DNA of 64,000 nucleotides from Hyunsoonleella ulvae (GCF_016827605.1 NZ_JAEPJQ010000003.1:1-64000), one strand, 5' to 3'; positions 18,534 to 28,425 are shown, numbered from the stretch's first letter. Program-made: numbers and translations. The notes: generated by a model from the sequence alone, not told the origin.

Positions 18534-19681
18534 TGAGACAGCATTTTGTAGGCTTCTTCTATATAAATATCAATATCAGAAGTAAATTGCCCAACGACAT
18601 TATTTACACCTTTAGAATGCCCTAATCTTACAATTATAAGGTTGTCATTAGGTTCAACAATAACATATTGCCCTAAATGGCCACGCATCATAAAAAAGTC
18701 TTTATCTCCAATAGATTTAAGCCACCAACCATAACCGTATACAGCACCATCAGGATATACAGGTTTTAAGGATTTAGCAACAAAAGTAGAATCTAAAATT
18801 TGTTTACCATTCCACTTGCCATGGTCCTTGTAAAGCTTTCCAAAACGAGCAAAATCTTTGGCATTACTGGCAATACAACAATACGCCTTTACCAAATCAT
18901 GAGCTTCGCTATCTACCTGCCATAGTGTTGGGTTTTCGCAACCCAGAGGTTTCCAAAAACTTTCGGTTAAATAATCATACAGTTTTTTACCAGTAGCTTT
19001 TTCAATAACCATGGCCAACATTTGTGTGTCGCCACTAGAATATTTAAAACTTTTACCCGGTTCTTTTTCCATTTTTAATCCCAACATTACCTTTTCTAAA
19101 TCATCATCAAAATAGGCGCGTGTTACTATAGAAAAAGGCGAATAGTACCGTTCATCCCAAGTGGTACCAGACGCCATAGAAGATAAGTGGCCAACCGTCA
19201 TTTTTGCTGCCAAACCTTCGCTAAATGATGGTAAAAAATCACATACTGGTTGGTCTAAGCCTTTTATATACCCTTCGGCTATAGCTTTACCCATAAGACC
19301 AGAAACATAGCTTTTGGCCATAGAAAACGAGTTGGACTGTGAATCTTCATTAAACCCATCATAATAATTTTCAAACCAAATACTATCGTTTTTTATAATT
19401 ACATAAGCAATCGTACCATTGTCCTTGTTTATTAGGTTTAGCGTTGCAGTTTCTTTTGCTGTATTGTAGTCTTTATGTAAAGGCCAAGGTTGCGGGGTAC
19501 CATTATTAATAGATCTATTATCAAAATATTTATAATCCTCTAGATAAGCAGTAGTATGCCCTTTTAAATAAATAGTTCTTACAGCCTTAATAAGGTAATC
19601 AGTGTCCGTAATGTAAAGGATAACAATTAGTAAGCCTATTAGTATTACTAACCATTTTATGAATTTTCTTAGGAATCGCAT
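18530..19681 (-). CDS. Beta-lactamase-like serine hydrolase
   Basis: A 383-residue protein of the class C beta-lactamase/PBP-like hydrolase family. An N-terminal membrane anchor (residues 7-25) precedes the active-site motif S120-M-A-K, then YSSGD as the Tyr-x-Ser/Asn element and RGHLGQ as the KTG-box equivalent. Such proteins are usually peptidases or esterases rather than true beta-lactamases. It is followed with a 4-base overlap by the exonuclease, and a thioesterase-like gene lies 38 bases upstream. The substrate cannot be told from sequence. Confidence 0.85.
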   Translation of the reverse strand: MRFLRKFIKWLVILIGLLIVILYITDTDYLIKAVRTIYLKGHTTAYLEDYKYFDNRSINNGTPQPWPLHKDYNTAKETATLNLINKDNGTIAYVIIKNDSIWFENYYDGFNEDSQSNSFSMAKSYVSGLMGKAIAEGYIKGLDQPVCDFLPSFSEGLAAKMTVGHLSSMASGTTWDERYYSPFSIVTRAYFDDDLEKVMLGLKMEKEPGKSFKYSSGDTQMLAMVIEKATGKKLYDYLTESFWKPLGCENPTLWQVDSEAHDLVKAYCCIASNAKDFARFGKLYKDHGKWNGKQILDSTFVAKSLKPVYPDGAVYGYGWWLKSIGDKDFFMMRGHLGQYVIVEPNDNLIIVRLGHSKGVNNVVGQFTSDIDIYIEEAYKMLSQ

Positions 19682-19719
19682 ATTTAGTTTTTGAAGTTGT
19701 AACTAAGATATGAAAATTC

Positions 19720-20247
19720 TTATTGGTTTTTAAACTTAGCTTTTCGCTGGCGTTTTTTCTTGTAAAAACCTTTATCGGCAACGTAAATAGTTTTGCTTAA
19801 TTCAGCAATAACAGCACCGTCTTTTTTTAGGATATTTGGTGTTTTCACAACATCTATTTCCCCTTTTTTAGCAATATCTTTTTTTATAGTTTCAATTTCT
19901 ACCTCAGAGAATACAAAATCACAAAACACAGTTTCTCTGGCAGGTCTCTTATACTTTATGGTTGCGGCTTTATCCCATACAATATAATCGTTTCCCAAAA
20001 TGGCCATAAGCTGTATCATATAAATAGGGTCTGTTGCACCAAGCATGCTTCCACCAAAAATTGTCCCAACATAATTTCTGTTTTTCCAGCTTAAAGGAAT
20101 TTTAATCTTCACAAAATGCAAATCTTCAGAAACTTCTATAATTTTAGCAGTAGTCCTACGATACATAGGCGACCAATTAAAGCCATATTTATAGATTTGG
20201 GCATCAGTAAAAAAGTGTTTGGCTATATTACTTAAAGTCTTATACAT
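19720..20247 (-). CDS. DUF4442 hotdog-fold thioesterase-like protein
   Basis: A 175-residue protein with the DUF4442 (YiiD C-terminal-like) hotdog pattern. It shows PLSWKNRNYVGTIFGGSML in the central helix and D-P-I-Y-M-I-Q-L with a following Y-K-R-P-A beta strand. The family is predicted to act on acyl-CoA-like thioesters, but no activity is known for this member. The C-terminus ends in a basic KKKRQRKAKFKNQ tail. It probably starts a three-gene unit with the serine hydrolase and exonuclease downstream. A GC-rich repeat lies just upstream of its start. Confidence 0.75.
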   Translation of the reverse strand: MYKTLSNIAKHFFTDAQIYKYGFNWSPMYRRTTAKIIEVSEDLHFVKIKIPLSWKNRNYVGTIFGGSMLGATDPIYMIQLMAILGNDYIVWDKAATIKYKRPARETVFCDFVFSEVEIETIKKDIAKKGEIDVVKTPNILKKDGAVIAELSKTIYVADKGFYKKKRQRKAKFKNQ

Positions 20248-20264
20248 ACTAATACATATTATTT

Positions 20265-20370
20265 TTTGGGCGCTACCCCTCCTAAGGTCGGGTCAGGCTA
20301 TCCGTTGCAAGTCCTCGTTCGTGCCTCACTGTGGGCTTTCCACTACTATCCTTAGCGCGGGCATGCCCGT
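20265..20370 (+). repeat. Copy 2 of a GC-rich interspersed repeat
   Basis: A non-coding element, GC-rich for this genome, runs from TTTGGGCGCTACCCC through GGTCGGGT to ACTATCCTTAGCGCGGGC. It shares the head, the GGTCGGG core and the ATCC(C/T)TA(A/G)CGC tail with the inverted copy at 33861-33974. It fills most of the 177-base gap between the thioesterase-like gene and ogt. No ORF of note lies in it. Confidence 0.6.
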
Positions 20371-20424
20371 AAAAGCCATTACCAGAATTACAATTAAGGA
20401 GATGTTTGCTAAGTTAAGGGTCAC

Positions 20425-20898
20425 TTAAAAAAGGGATTGTTGTTTATAAGGGCTCTCATGTTCTAAAAGCCATTGTTTACGTTGCAATCCGCCTGCATAA
20501 CCAGTTAACGACCCATCGCTTCCTATAACACGATGACAAGGTACAATTATCCAAAGCGGATTTTTACCATTGGCATTGGCAACAGCACGAATAGCTTTAA
20601 CATCGCCCAGTGCTTTAGAAAGCTCAAGATACGATAGTGTTTTCCCAAAAGGAATTTTCTCTAACTGTTTCCAGACTTTAAGCTGAAATTCAGTACCTGT
20701 AGGATTTAATTTTAAATCAAACGCTTTTCTAGAGCCATCAAAATATTCGTTAAGCTGGGTAACACAATCTTCAAGAACTACAGGAATAACGTCAGTAACT
20801 TCTTCTTCAGAATTAAGAATGGAAACAGAAGAAATTCCTAATTCGTTACCCATAATTTTTGTAAAACCCAAGGGCGAACTAATGATGCATTCTTCCAT
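20425..20898 (-). CDS. ogt: Methylated-DNA--[protein]-cysteine S-methyltransferase
   Basis: A 157-residue O6-alkylguanine repair protein. The acceptor motif IVPCHRVIGSDG and the preceding ANANGKNPLW region are intact, and the helix-turn-helix FGKTLSYLELSKALG is present. A longer frame starts at 20982, but ATG 20898 gives the normal N-terminus (MEECIISSPLG) and leaves room for a promoter. It transfers the alkyl group irreversibly to Cys, restoring guanine. It is divergent from the lipoprotein gene at 20995. No Ada-type regulatory domain is attached, so this is the Ogt/MGMT form. Confidence 0.92.
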   Translation of the reverse strand: MEECIISSPLGFTKIMGNELGISSVSILNSEEEVTDVIPVVLEDCVTQLNEYFDGSRKAFDLKLNPTGTEFQLKVWKQLEKIPFGKTLSYLELSKALGDVKAIRAVANANGKNPLWIIVPCHRVIGSDGSLTGYAGGLQRKQWLLEHESPYKQQSLF

Positions 20899-20994
20899 TA
20901 TTTTTTTGTTGAAGATACAAAATATAAAAAACGATATTTTTTTTGATGACATTTTAAATATGTATCGATGTATATAAAACAAATATTACATGAT

Positions 20995-21393
20995 ATGAAG
21001 ACAACAAAAACAGTACTCTATCTATTCTTACTAGTAGGGTTAACCCTTTTTGGTTGCTCAGGAAGTGACGATAATGATACAGAAGAAGAGTTTAGTCTTA
21101 TTCTTATTGCAGGTTCGTGGTCTGGAACTTTCGATGGTGGAGATTCTGGTGATTATTCGGTAGTTGTAGGTACAGACGGAACAGTAACAGGCACCGCATT
21201 TTCTAACGACTTACAACGAAATTTAGCACTCAATGGCACTATTGATGACGATGGTAATTTAGATGCCGTTGTTGGCTCAGCAGAAAACGGCGCATCATTT
21301 ACAGGAAAATTTAGAGCAACTACTTCTTCAGGAACTTGGAGAAATCCCAGTTTAAATTTAACAGGTACTTGGGAGGGAACGAAAGACCAGTAA
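20995..21393 (+). CDS. Small lipoprotein of unknown function
   Basis: A 132-residue precursor when started at ATG 20995, chosen over an upstream ATG because it gives a standard signal peptide MKTTKTVLYLFLLVGLTLFG before Cys. The mature N-terminus is acidic (CSGSDDNDTEEE). The rest is a small beta-rich domain with W-S-G-T-F-D-G-G, a G-T-D-G-T-V-T-G-T turn and a repeated G-T-W ending, suggesting a small barrel. I recognise no named family. It ends before a strong hairpin terminator. Confidence 0.75.
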   Translation: MKTTKTVLYLFLLVGLTLFGCSGSDDNDTEEEFSLILIAGSWSGTFDGGDSGDYSVVVGTDGTVTGTAFSNDLQRNLALNGTIDDDGNLDAVVGSAENGASFTGKFRATTSSGTWRNPSLNLTGTWEGTKDQ

Positions 21394-21427
21394 CTAAAAT
21401 ATTGGCTATTAATTTTAGTTTATTCCT

Positions 21428-21472
21428 ACAGAAAGGGTCTACAGTGTTTATTTTAATGTAGGCCCTTCTGTT
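21428..21472. terminator. Hairpin terminator between convergent genes
   Basis: ACAGAAAGGGTCTACA pairs imperfectly with TGTAGGCCCTTCTGT across a short AT-rich loop. It lies between the lipoprotein gene and the CNNM-type gene. Confidence 0.55.
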
Positions 21473-21503
21473 TATAGGTGATGCTAATTTCTAGTATCTT
21501 GTT

Positions 21504-22607
21504 TTATTCCTCAATAATACCAAGCTTTTTAGCGCGAGCTTCCCAACTTTTTCTAGCCAGGTGTTGCAGGTCTGATACATTATCACTCTCGTCCATAATT
21601 TCCATTCCTAATAGTGTTTCAATAACATCTTCCATGGTTACCAAACCACTAACAGAGCCATACTCATCTACAACAAGCGCCATATGGTTTCTGCTTTCCA
21701 CTAACTTTTCAAACAATGTGGGAATTGGTAAACCCCGGTTAACAACAATAATATCACGTTTTAAACCTGAAAGTTTTTTTGAACCCTTCCCCAAAGCCAT
21801 TTCTTTAAAAATTTCATCCTTTAAAACAAGCCCCGTAATGTTATCTGAATCATCGGCATATACAGGAATTCTGGAAAAACGCAGGTTTAAATTACGCTTA
21901 AAAAAGTCTTCAACGGTCGTAGTTTCATCTTCGGTTTGCATTACAGTTCTTGGTGTCATTACATCTTTGGCAAACACTTCTTTAAAGGTTAGAAGGTTTT
22001 TAATAATTTTACTTTCGTTTTCTTGAAAAACACCCTCTTCATGCGCAATATCCGTCATTGCCATAAATCCCTCGCGACTTAATACACTACCGTGCCCCTT
22101 ACCTCCAATTAATTTAGTTGTGAGTTGGAGTAGCCATAAAATGCCTGTCCATTTTAATGGAAAAATGAGTATTTTTAATGCTTTTGCTGTGAAATTGGCT
22201 AAACCTTTCCAATAGGTAGCTCCAATAGTTTTCGGAATAATTTCAGAGGCAACTAAGATTAATATGGTCATGATTGTAGAGACGACGCCCACCATAACAT
22301 CTTCAGTATACTCGAATCCCAAAATACTTTTTGTTTCTGAACCATACATTTCAGCGTAAGCCACTTTTGCCTGTACACCAACTAAAATAGCACCAACAGT
22401 ATGGGCTATCGTATTCAAGGTTAATATTGCAATTAATGGGCGGTCAACATCTTTTTTAAGGATTTCAAGTTCTATGGCATAGGTTTTACCTTCTTGTTTT
22501 TTTAAATTAATAAATGTTGGTGTAACACTTAATAAAACTGCTTCTAGTATAGAGCATAGAAAAGAAAAGAATATAGAAATAATGCCGTAGAATATCAGTA
22601 AGGCCAT
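21504..22607 (-). CDS. CNNM/CorC-type DUF21-CBS membrane protein
   Basis: A 367-residue protein of the DUF21 (CNNM transmembrane) plus paired CBS family, often labelled hemolysin TlyC. Members handle Mg2+ efflux or sensing. Transmembrane segments occupy about residues 1-170 (IFYGIISIFFSFLCSILEAV at the start). The CBS pair follows at about 210-335, with KDVMTPRTVMQTEDE and LVVDEYGSVSGLVTMEDVIE. No CorC_HlyC C-terminal transporter-associated domain is present, unlike the paralogue at 56178. It stands alone, minus strand. Confidence 0.85.
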   Translation of the reverse strand: MALLIFYGIISIFFSFLCSILEAVLLSVTPTFINLKKQEGKTYAIELEILKKDVDRPLIAILTLNTIAHTVGAILVGVQAKVAYAEMYGSETKSILGFEYTEDVMVGVVSTIMTILILVASEIIPKTIGATYWKGLANFTAKALKILIFPLKWTGILWLLQLTTKLIGGKGHGSVLSREGFMAMTDIAHEEGVFQENESKIIKNLLTFKEVFAKDVMTPRTVMQTEDETTTVEDFFKRNLNLRFSRIPVYADDSDNITGLVLKDEIFKEMALGKGSKKLSGLKRDIIVVNRGLPIPTLFEKLVESRNHMALVVDEYGSVSGLVTMEDVIETLLGMEIMDESDNVSDLQHLARKSWEARAKKLGIIEE

Positions 22608-22677
22608 GGCTAAGTTTTAGTTTCGGGCTAATTTACAAAATCAATTTAACTAATAAGGATGTAACACTCTTGTTGAA

Positions 22678-25515
22678 TTGTCAAATAAGCTGTATATTGA
22701 AAGAAATGTCTTAACACCCTCTATTTTGATACGAAAATCAATCTTTTTTCTACTCTTTTTTTGTTTGGTTACGTCTCTAAGGTCACAATCAAAAGACACC
22801 ATAAAACTCCAAAACGTTACTAGAAACACTTTTGCCGAAAAAATTTATCTTCAACTTAATAATACAGTCTTTACCACTAACGAAACAGTTTGGTTTAAGG
22901 CCATTGTAACTGATGCTAAAAATACACCTACTAAACTAAGTGGCGTTTTGCATGTGGAACTTATCGATTTTGATAAACATGTTATAGCTACTAAAAAGCT
23001 TAAGCTTGAAAACGGTATTGCTGATAATTTTTTTCAGCTAAATGAAAAATATCCATCAGGACGTTATTTAGTAAGAGCTTATACAGAGTGGAACAAAAAC
23101 TTTGGCGACGATTTTATTTCTAAACAATATATAAACCTTTTTCGGCCCAATAGAGAGCAAGGAGCATCTCCTATTCAAAACGTAACACTATCAAAGATTG
23201 GCACTGAGCAATATGAAATTTCCGCTCAATTTTTTCCAGAGTTTATAAAAACAGATTATAAGAAAGATTTATTGGTTTATATTAAAGCAGATGAATTTGT
23301 GGATTCCGTTGAGGTTAGATCAAAAAAAGGTGCTTATAAGCTACAATATCAGCTTCAAAAAGATGCTATAGCTGTAAACCTAAGGATGAAGTTAGAAGAC
23401 ACTAAGTTAAAAAACTTTAAAACCAGAGTAGAGAAAACATACAACAAAACTATTGCAATTGATAGAGATTATATAGACCTACAATTTTTCCCAGAAGGTG
23501 GAAAGTTAATTGATGATTTAACGGGTAAACTTGCTTTTAAAGCGCTAAACTATAAAGGTTTAGGTAAAAAGATAAATGGAGTTATTGTTGATGAAAAGGA
23601 TAGTATTATAATGCCAATTAAAACCAATAATCTGGGTATGGGTTATGTGTTTTTTACACCTAAATTACATAAAACATATTATTGTAAAATTAATTCCAAA
23701 CAAGATGTAGTTCATAAATATGAAATTCCAGCCGTGCATGCCGAAGGGTATGTTTTAGGTGTAACAGAAACAGCGAATTACATGAATATAAATGTAACTT
23801 CCAAGGTTAAAACCACCGATAATTATTGGATACAGCTTAAATCCAAAGGTATAATATTAAAGGAATTTCTATTAACATTATCTGATGCACCATATAACAC
23901 CTCGATATCTAAACATAAATTACCCCAAGGTATTCTTAATGTTACATTGTTAAATGAGAATAAAACACCGTTGTGCGAGCGTTTATTTTTTCATCTTAAT
24001 GAAGCTAACAATTTAAATATTGCCAAAGAAACCGAACAGCAATATTACAGTCAGAGAGATAAAACAGAACTTAAGCTTAGTATTACCAATGCCAACGGTC
24101 ATCCACTTGAGGCAAATTTATCTGCTTTAGTAATAGATGAGAATCAGTTTGAGCAAACAGACCAATTAAGAGGTAATATTTTATCTTATTTTTTATTAAA
24201 CTCAGAGCTAAAGGGATACATTGAAAACCCTAATCAATATTTTGATACATCTAATATCTATAGAAAGCGTGATTTAGAAGCTTTAATGTTAACACAGGGT
24301 TGGAGTAATTACGTTTTCAGTAAAAAAGACGCTAATGAGAGTTTTGATGTACAACCCGAGACTGCATTACGAATTTCTGGGAAAGTACGTTCTATATGGA
24401 ATAAAAATAAAGCCCCTAAAAATAATGTAAGTTTAAATTTACTGACATCGGGTAAACCACCTGGAGCGTATATTAAAGAAGTGGATAGTACGGGTTGTTT
24501 TAATTTTGATTTATTTGATCCTTATGGAGACAAACTGGACATAGTGATAAAATCAACAAATAAAAAAGGAAAAGCAAAAGAGTATCAAATTGCACTAGAC
24601 CCACCATTGCCATCTCCCAAGGTTGACTATGAAACACGTGAAATAATAGAACTTCCAGATAGTATTATAAATACGTTTTTGGAGATAAAAACAGAGGAAA
24701 GGCAAGCATTGGCAGGTTTTAATTTGGATAAAAGCACCGTGGAACTGGATGCGGTAGAACTTACAGGTTATAACGTAACACCAGAAAGAGAAAAAATATT
24801 CAAGCTGCATGGACCACCAGACATAGTTATTGATAACGATGAAATGGTAGGAGAGGAGGAAAAATGGATGTCTGGACTTTATGACCTTCTTTTTTTTAAA
24901 TTCCGTGACGATATTTTTATGAAAACTGTAGAACGAGAAGGAAAAAGTTTTGACATAGCTCATATCTATGGAACGGATCTTACTTTATTTTACATTGATG
25001 GAGAAGTGGTTCCAGGAGTAGACTATTCTTTTTTACCTATTTTACCTGTTGAAAATGTAAAGAGTGTTGAAATCTTAAAAAGGCCAAAAGGCACATTTAT
25101 GAATCATCTTATGGAGGCATTTCCATGGATGAGTCCAATAACTAGGCAAAAATTAGCATCGTCTTATATTGGGGTTGTTAGTATATACACCTATGGCGGT
25201 AATGGTATTGCTGCTCTAGAAGTTCCAAAAGGGATTTATAAAGGATCAATAGCTGGCTTTTCAACTCAACGCGAATTTTATGCACCTAAATACGAGACAT
25301 TAAAACCAGAGGATTGGGACATTCCAGATTTACGTTCGGTAATACATTGGGTGCCTTCAATGTATACTGACGAAAAGGGAGAAGCACAACTGGAGTTCTA
25401 TAATGATGATACTATTGGAGATAAACTCATCATCATAGAGGCTATTACGCCTGATGGTAAAATAGGCTATTTTAAGAGTCGTTATACGGTTGATGAACGT
25501 AAAGAAAACAATTAA
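22678..25515 (+). CDS. MG2/plug-like cell-surface protein, paralogue A
   Basis: A 945-residue secreted protein. After a signal peptide (RKSIFFLLFFCLVTSLRSQ) comes an alpha-2-macroglobulin MG2-like domain (AEKIYLQLNNTVFTTNETVW, then GRYLVRAYTEWN). The C-terminal part resembles a TonB-receptor plug (FYIDGEVVPGVDYSFLPILP, VKSVEILKRPKG, VVSIYTYGGNG). No beta-barrel follows, so it is not a full receptor. The start is either TTG 22678 or TTG 22726; no ATG fits. It abuts a tandem paralogue and shares with it a nearly identical 3' end. The family occurs widely in Bacteroidota with no firm function; a role in outer-membrane export or uptake is a guess. Confidence 0.8.
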   Translation: MSNKLYIERNVLTPSILIRKSIFFLLFFCLVTSLRSQSKDTIKLQNVTRNTFAEKIYLQLNNTVFTTNETVWFKAIVTDAKNTPTKLSGVLHVELIDFDKHVIATKKLKLENGIADNFFQLNEKYPSGRYLVRAYTEWNKNFGDDFISKQYINLFRPNREQGASPIQNVTLSKIGTEQYEISAQFFPEFIKTDYKKDLLVYIKADEFVDSVEVRSKKGAYKLQYQLQKDAIAVNLRMKLEDTKLKNFKTRVEKTYNKTIAIDRDYIDLQFFPEGGKLIDDLTGKLAFKALNYKGLGKKINGVIVDEKDSIIMPIKTNNLGMGYVFFTPKLHKTYYCKINSKQDVVHKYEIPAVHAEGYVLGVTETANYMNINVTSKVKTTDNYWIQLKSKGIILKEFLLTLSDAPYNTSISKHKLPQGILNVTLLNENKTPLCERLFFHLNEANNLNIAKETEQQYYSQRDKTELKLSITNANGHPLEANLSALVIDENQFEQTDQLRGNILSYFLLNSELKGYIENPNQYFDTSNIYRKRDLEALMLTQGWSNYVFSKKDANESFDVQPETALRISGKVRSIWNKNKAPKNNVSLNLLTSGKPPGAYIKEVDSTGCFNFDLFDPYGDKLDIVIKSTNKKGKAKEYQIALDPPLPSPKVDYETREIIELPDSIINTFLEIKTEERQALAGFNLDKSTVELDAVELTGYNVTPEREKIFKLHGPPDIVIDNDEMVGEEEKWMSGLYDLLFFKFRDDIFMKTVEREGKSFDIAHIYGTDLTLFYIDGEVVPGVDYSFLPILPVENVKSVEILKRPKGTFMNHLMEAFPWMSPITRQKLASSYIGVVSIYTYGGNGIAALEVPKGIYKGSIAGFSTQREFYAPKYETLKPEDWDIPDLRSVIHWVPSMYTDEKGEAQLEFYNDDTIGDKLIIIEAITPDGKIGYFKSRYTVDERKENN
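25297..25350 (+). repeat. 54-base segment identical to 28207-28260
   Basis: This segment, encoding T-L-K-P-E-D-W-D-I-P-D-L-R-S-V-I-H-W, is identical at every base, including third codon positions, to the matching part of paralogue B. Most of the two genes is clearly diverged at the DNA level. The similarity stays high for another 70 bases downstream. Confidence 0.85.
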
Positions 25516-25530
25516 TTGAACGTTTGTTAT

Positions 25531-28425
25531 ATGATGAAGTTATATCTTGAAAGCACTATTTCCAATACCTTTTATTGGAAATATAAGTGCTTCTTTTTCA
25601 TTTTTGTACTATGTTTTACTGGTATATCTCAATCGCAAACCAATACACCTATTGCCAATAAACAAGTTGACAAAAAGACCTACGCAGAAAAAATATATCT
25701 TCAACTTAGCAATACTATTTGTGCAACAGGAGAGACTGTTTGGTTTAAAGCTATTGTTACCAATACCTTAAATGTTCCATCAAAGCGAAGCGGTATTTTA
25801 CATGTAGAGCTTATAGATTTTGATGAAAATGTATTGAGCACTAAAAAGCTTAAGTTAGAAAACGGTATAGCAGAAAGTTTTTTTGATTTAGATGAAAAGC
25901 TACCCTCTGGCAGGTATTTGATAAGAGCCTATACTAAATGGAATAGAAATTTTGGGGCGGACTTTATTTTCAAGCAATATATAGATGTGTTTTCTATACA
26001 ACCTATAGAGAAACAAGATGTTATAACCGATATTGTATTAAGCGAAACAAATAATGACCAATTAAAAATAGCTGTAAAAATACACCCAGAACGTATTAAG
26101 GACGGTTATAATAAAGATTTAAAAATATACATTCTATCAGGAGATCTAAAGGATTCTGTAGAAGTAAAAAGAGTAGATAAACAATATGCATTAGAATATA
26201 GTGTTCCCAAAGATTTAATTAAGGTGGAACTAAAGGTACAGTTAGAAGATACCAAATTAAAAAACCGAAAGCGTAAGACTGAAAGTACCTACTCCAAAAC
26301 CATTGCTCTAAATAAGGATTTTTTAGACGTTCAATTTTTCCCTGAAGGCGGAAAAATGCTAGATGGGTTTACAAACAAGATAGCCTACAAATCTATTAAT
26401 TACAAAGGCCTAGGCGAAGTAATTAGTGGGCACATAGTTGATGAAAGCGATAGTACAGTTACCCATTTTACCACTAATAAATTGGGTATGGGATTCGTAT
26501 ATTTTAAACCAGATAAGCAAAAAAATTACTATGGTAAAATAATAAGAGCTAACGGAGTTGTGTATAAATACCCGTTACCTAAGGTAGTGCCACTTGGCTA
26601 TCTTTTAAGTGTCTCAGAAACCAGTAAGCACCTAAGTTTAAGTATAAAAAGCAAGATAAAAACAACGGACAGTCTTTATGTTGAAGTAAAAAGTAAAGGA
26701 GTATTAATTCAGCAACATAAATTTATATTAGAACAAGGGATTCATAAGGCTTTAATTAAAAAAGCACAATTACCCAATGGTATTATAAGTGTTACGCTTT
26801 TTAACAATAGTAAAGTACCAATAAGTGAACGTTTATTTTTCAATTTAGATGAAAAGAGCATATTAAATATAGCAGTAAAAGAAGACAAGACAATTTATGC
26901 GCAGCGGGATAAGACCATATTACATTTGGATTTTACTGATAAGGAAAATCAGGCAATTGTAACCAATTTTTCTGCACTAGTCATAGACAAGGCCAAACTA
27001 AACCCAAATGGAAGTGAGCATCCCAACATCTTATCTTATTTCTTGTTACATTCAGAGTTAAAGGGTTTTATAGAGAAGCCAGGTATTTATTTTGATACAA
27101 ATAATATGTATAGAAAGCGAGACTTGGATGCTTTGATGTTAACAAAGGGTTGGCGTAATTATGTATTTAGTAAAAGTGATACCAGTTATAATTTTGATAT
27201 ACAGCCAGAGACAGCTTTGAGTGTTTCGGGTAAAGTAAGATCTGCCTTTAATGATAAAAGACCACCTAAGAAAAAAGTAAATTTAACCATGCTTACCTCA
27301 GGAGAACCTCAAGGGCTTTATATGCTAACTACTGATAGCATAGGGAATTTTGTATTTAATTTAGGTAATCATTATGCTGATGCGCTAGATATCTTGATAC
27401 AATCTACAAATAAGAAGGGAAAGGCTAAACAAATTAGTTTTGAGCTAGACAAAGCCATCCCAATACCAGAGATAGCTTATGAGAGAGAAGAAGTTATAAC
27501 ATTACCTGATACTATCGTTACAGCATTTTTGAAGAAAAAGACAGAAGATAGACGTGCATCAGGAGGTTTTAACCTTTCTGATGATACAATAGAGCTAGGC
27601 ACAGTAGAGTTAACAGGATATAATGTAACACCAGAGCGTGAAAAATTATTTAAGTTACATGGGGCACCAGATGTAGTAATTGATAACGAAGAACTGGTTG
27701 AAGAAGAAGAAGGCTGGATGTCTGGATTATACGACCTGCTTAGAACTAAATTCCCTGATGATGTTTATTTTGAAAATGTAAGTTTCCCAGCTCAAGCATT
27801 TGGTATTGGGACTCACGACCCAGCGGTTACTCCTGCAGATACTATAGTTAAGTCTCTTGAAGTCCCCAAAATTGCAGAAACTAATGTTGCTTTTGTATTT
27901 ATTGATGGAGAAGTTGTTGAAGGTATAGATTATCCGTTATTGCCTTTTTTAGCAGTGGAAAACATAAAAAGTGTTGAGATTTTAAGACGACCTAATGGTA
28001 GTGTTTTACAGTATTATCAAGAGGCATTTCCTCGCCATGACCCTGTTGAGCTAGCAAAGGTAAGAGCATTAGCTCTTGTTGGAATTATTAGCATATACAC
28101 CTATGGCAGTAATGGCATTGCAGTGCTAGGAACCCCTAAAGGGGTGTTTAAAGGAACCATAGCTGGATTTTCAACCCAACGCGAATTCTATGCGCCCAAA
28201 TATGAAACATTAAAACCAGAGGATTGGGACATTCCAGATTTACGTTCGGTAATACATTGGATGCCTTCAATCTATACTAACGAAAAGGGAGAAGCACAAC
28301 TGGAATTCTATAATGATGATACTATTGGCGATAAATTAATTATCGTTGAAGCCATTACACCTGACGGAAAGATAGGGCATTATGAAACTTCCTATACTGT
28401 AGAAAAGCGATTGGAAAACAATTAA
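25531..28425 (+). CDS. MG2/plug-like cell-surface protein, paralogue B
   Basis: About 964 residues from ATG 25531; the open frame itself begins right after the stop of paralogue A. The architecture is the same as A: signal peptide, MG2-like domain (AEKIYLQLSNTICATGETVW), middle beta domains and a plug-like end (FIDGEVVEGIDYPLLPFLAV, IISIYTYGSNG). It carries an extra insert of about 30 residues (near PAQAFGIGTHDPAVTPAD) absent from A. It overlaps hemB, convergent, by 4 bases. The two genes are tandem duplicates, with a 54-base identical stretch near the 3' ends. Confidence 0.8.
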   Translation: MMKLYLESTISNTFYWKYKCFFFIFVLCFTGISQSQTNTPIANKQVDKKTYAEKIYLQLSNTICATGETVWFKAIVTNTLNVPSKRSGILHVELIDFDENVLSTKKLKLENGIAESFFDLDEKLPSGRYLIRAYTKWNRNFGADFIFKQYIDVFSIQPIEKQDVITDIVLSETNNDQLKIAVKIHPERIKDGYNKDLKIYILSGDLKDSVEVKRVDKQYALEYSVPKDLIKVELKVQLEDTKLKNRKRKTESTYSKTIALNKDFLDVQFFPEGGKMLDGFTNKIAYKSINYKGLGEVISGHIVDESDSTVTHFTTNKLGMGFVYFKPDKQKNYYGKIIRANGVVYKYPLPKVVPLGYLLSVSETSKHLSLSIKSKIKTTDSLYVEVKSKGVLIQQHKFILEQGIHKALIKKAQLPNGIISVTLFNNSKVPISERLFFNLDEKSILNIAVKEDKTIYAQRDKTILHLDFTDKENQAIVTNFSALVIDKAKLNPNGSEHPNILSYFLLHSELKGFIEKPGIYFDTNNMYRKRDLDALMLTKGWRNYVFSKSDTSYNFDIQPETALSVSGKVRSAFNDKRPPKKKVNLTMLTSGEPQGLYMLTTDSIGNFVFNLGNHYADALDILIQSTNKKGKAKQISFELDKAIPIPEIAYEREEVITLPDTIVTAFLKKKTEDRRASGGFNLSDDTIELGTVELTGYNVTPEREKLFKLHGAPDVVIDNEELVEEEEGWMSGLYDLLRTKFPDDVYFENVSFPAQAFGIGTHDPAVTPADTIVKSLEVPKIAETNVAFVFIDGEVVEGIDYPLLPFLAVENIKSVEILRRPNGSVLQYYQEAFPRHDPVELAKVRALALVGIISIYTYGSNGIAVLGTPKGVFKGTIAGFSTQREFYAPKYETLKPEDWDIPDLRSVIHWMPSIYTNEKGEAQLEFYNDDTIGDKLIIVEAITPDGKIGHYETSYTVEKRLENN

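Noticed and set aside
21478-22026. A 182-codon plus-strand frame.
   Set aside because: It is exactly antisense to the CNNM/CorC-type gene, whose domains are clear, and is rich in Ser as expected of a shadow frame.
28422-28425. Overlap of hemB and paralogue B as a shared regulatory site.
   Set aside because: The 4-base overlap of convergent stop codons is a common compact arrangement. No hairpin is visible there.
22678-28425. SusC/TonB-dependent receptors as annotation for the two paralogues.
   Set aside because: Only plug-like sequence is present; the long C-terminal beta-barrel of TonB receptors is missing, so the proteins are not full receptors.
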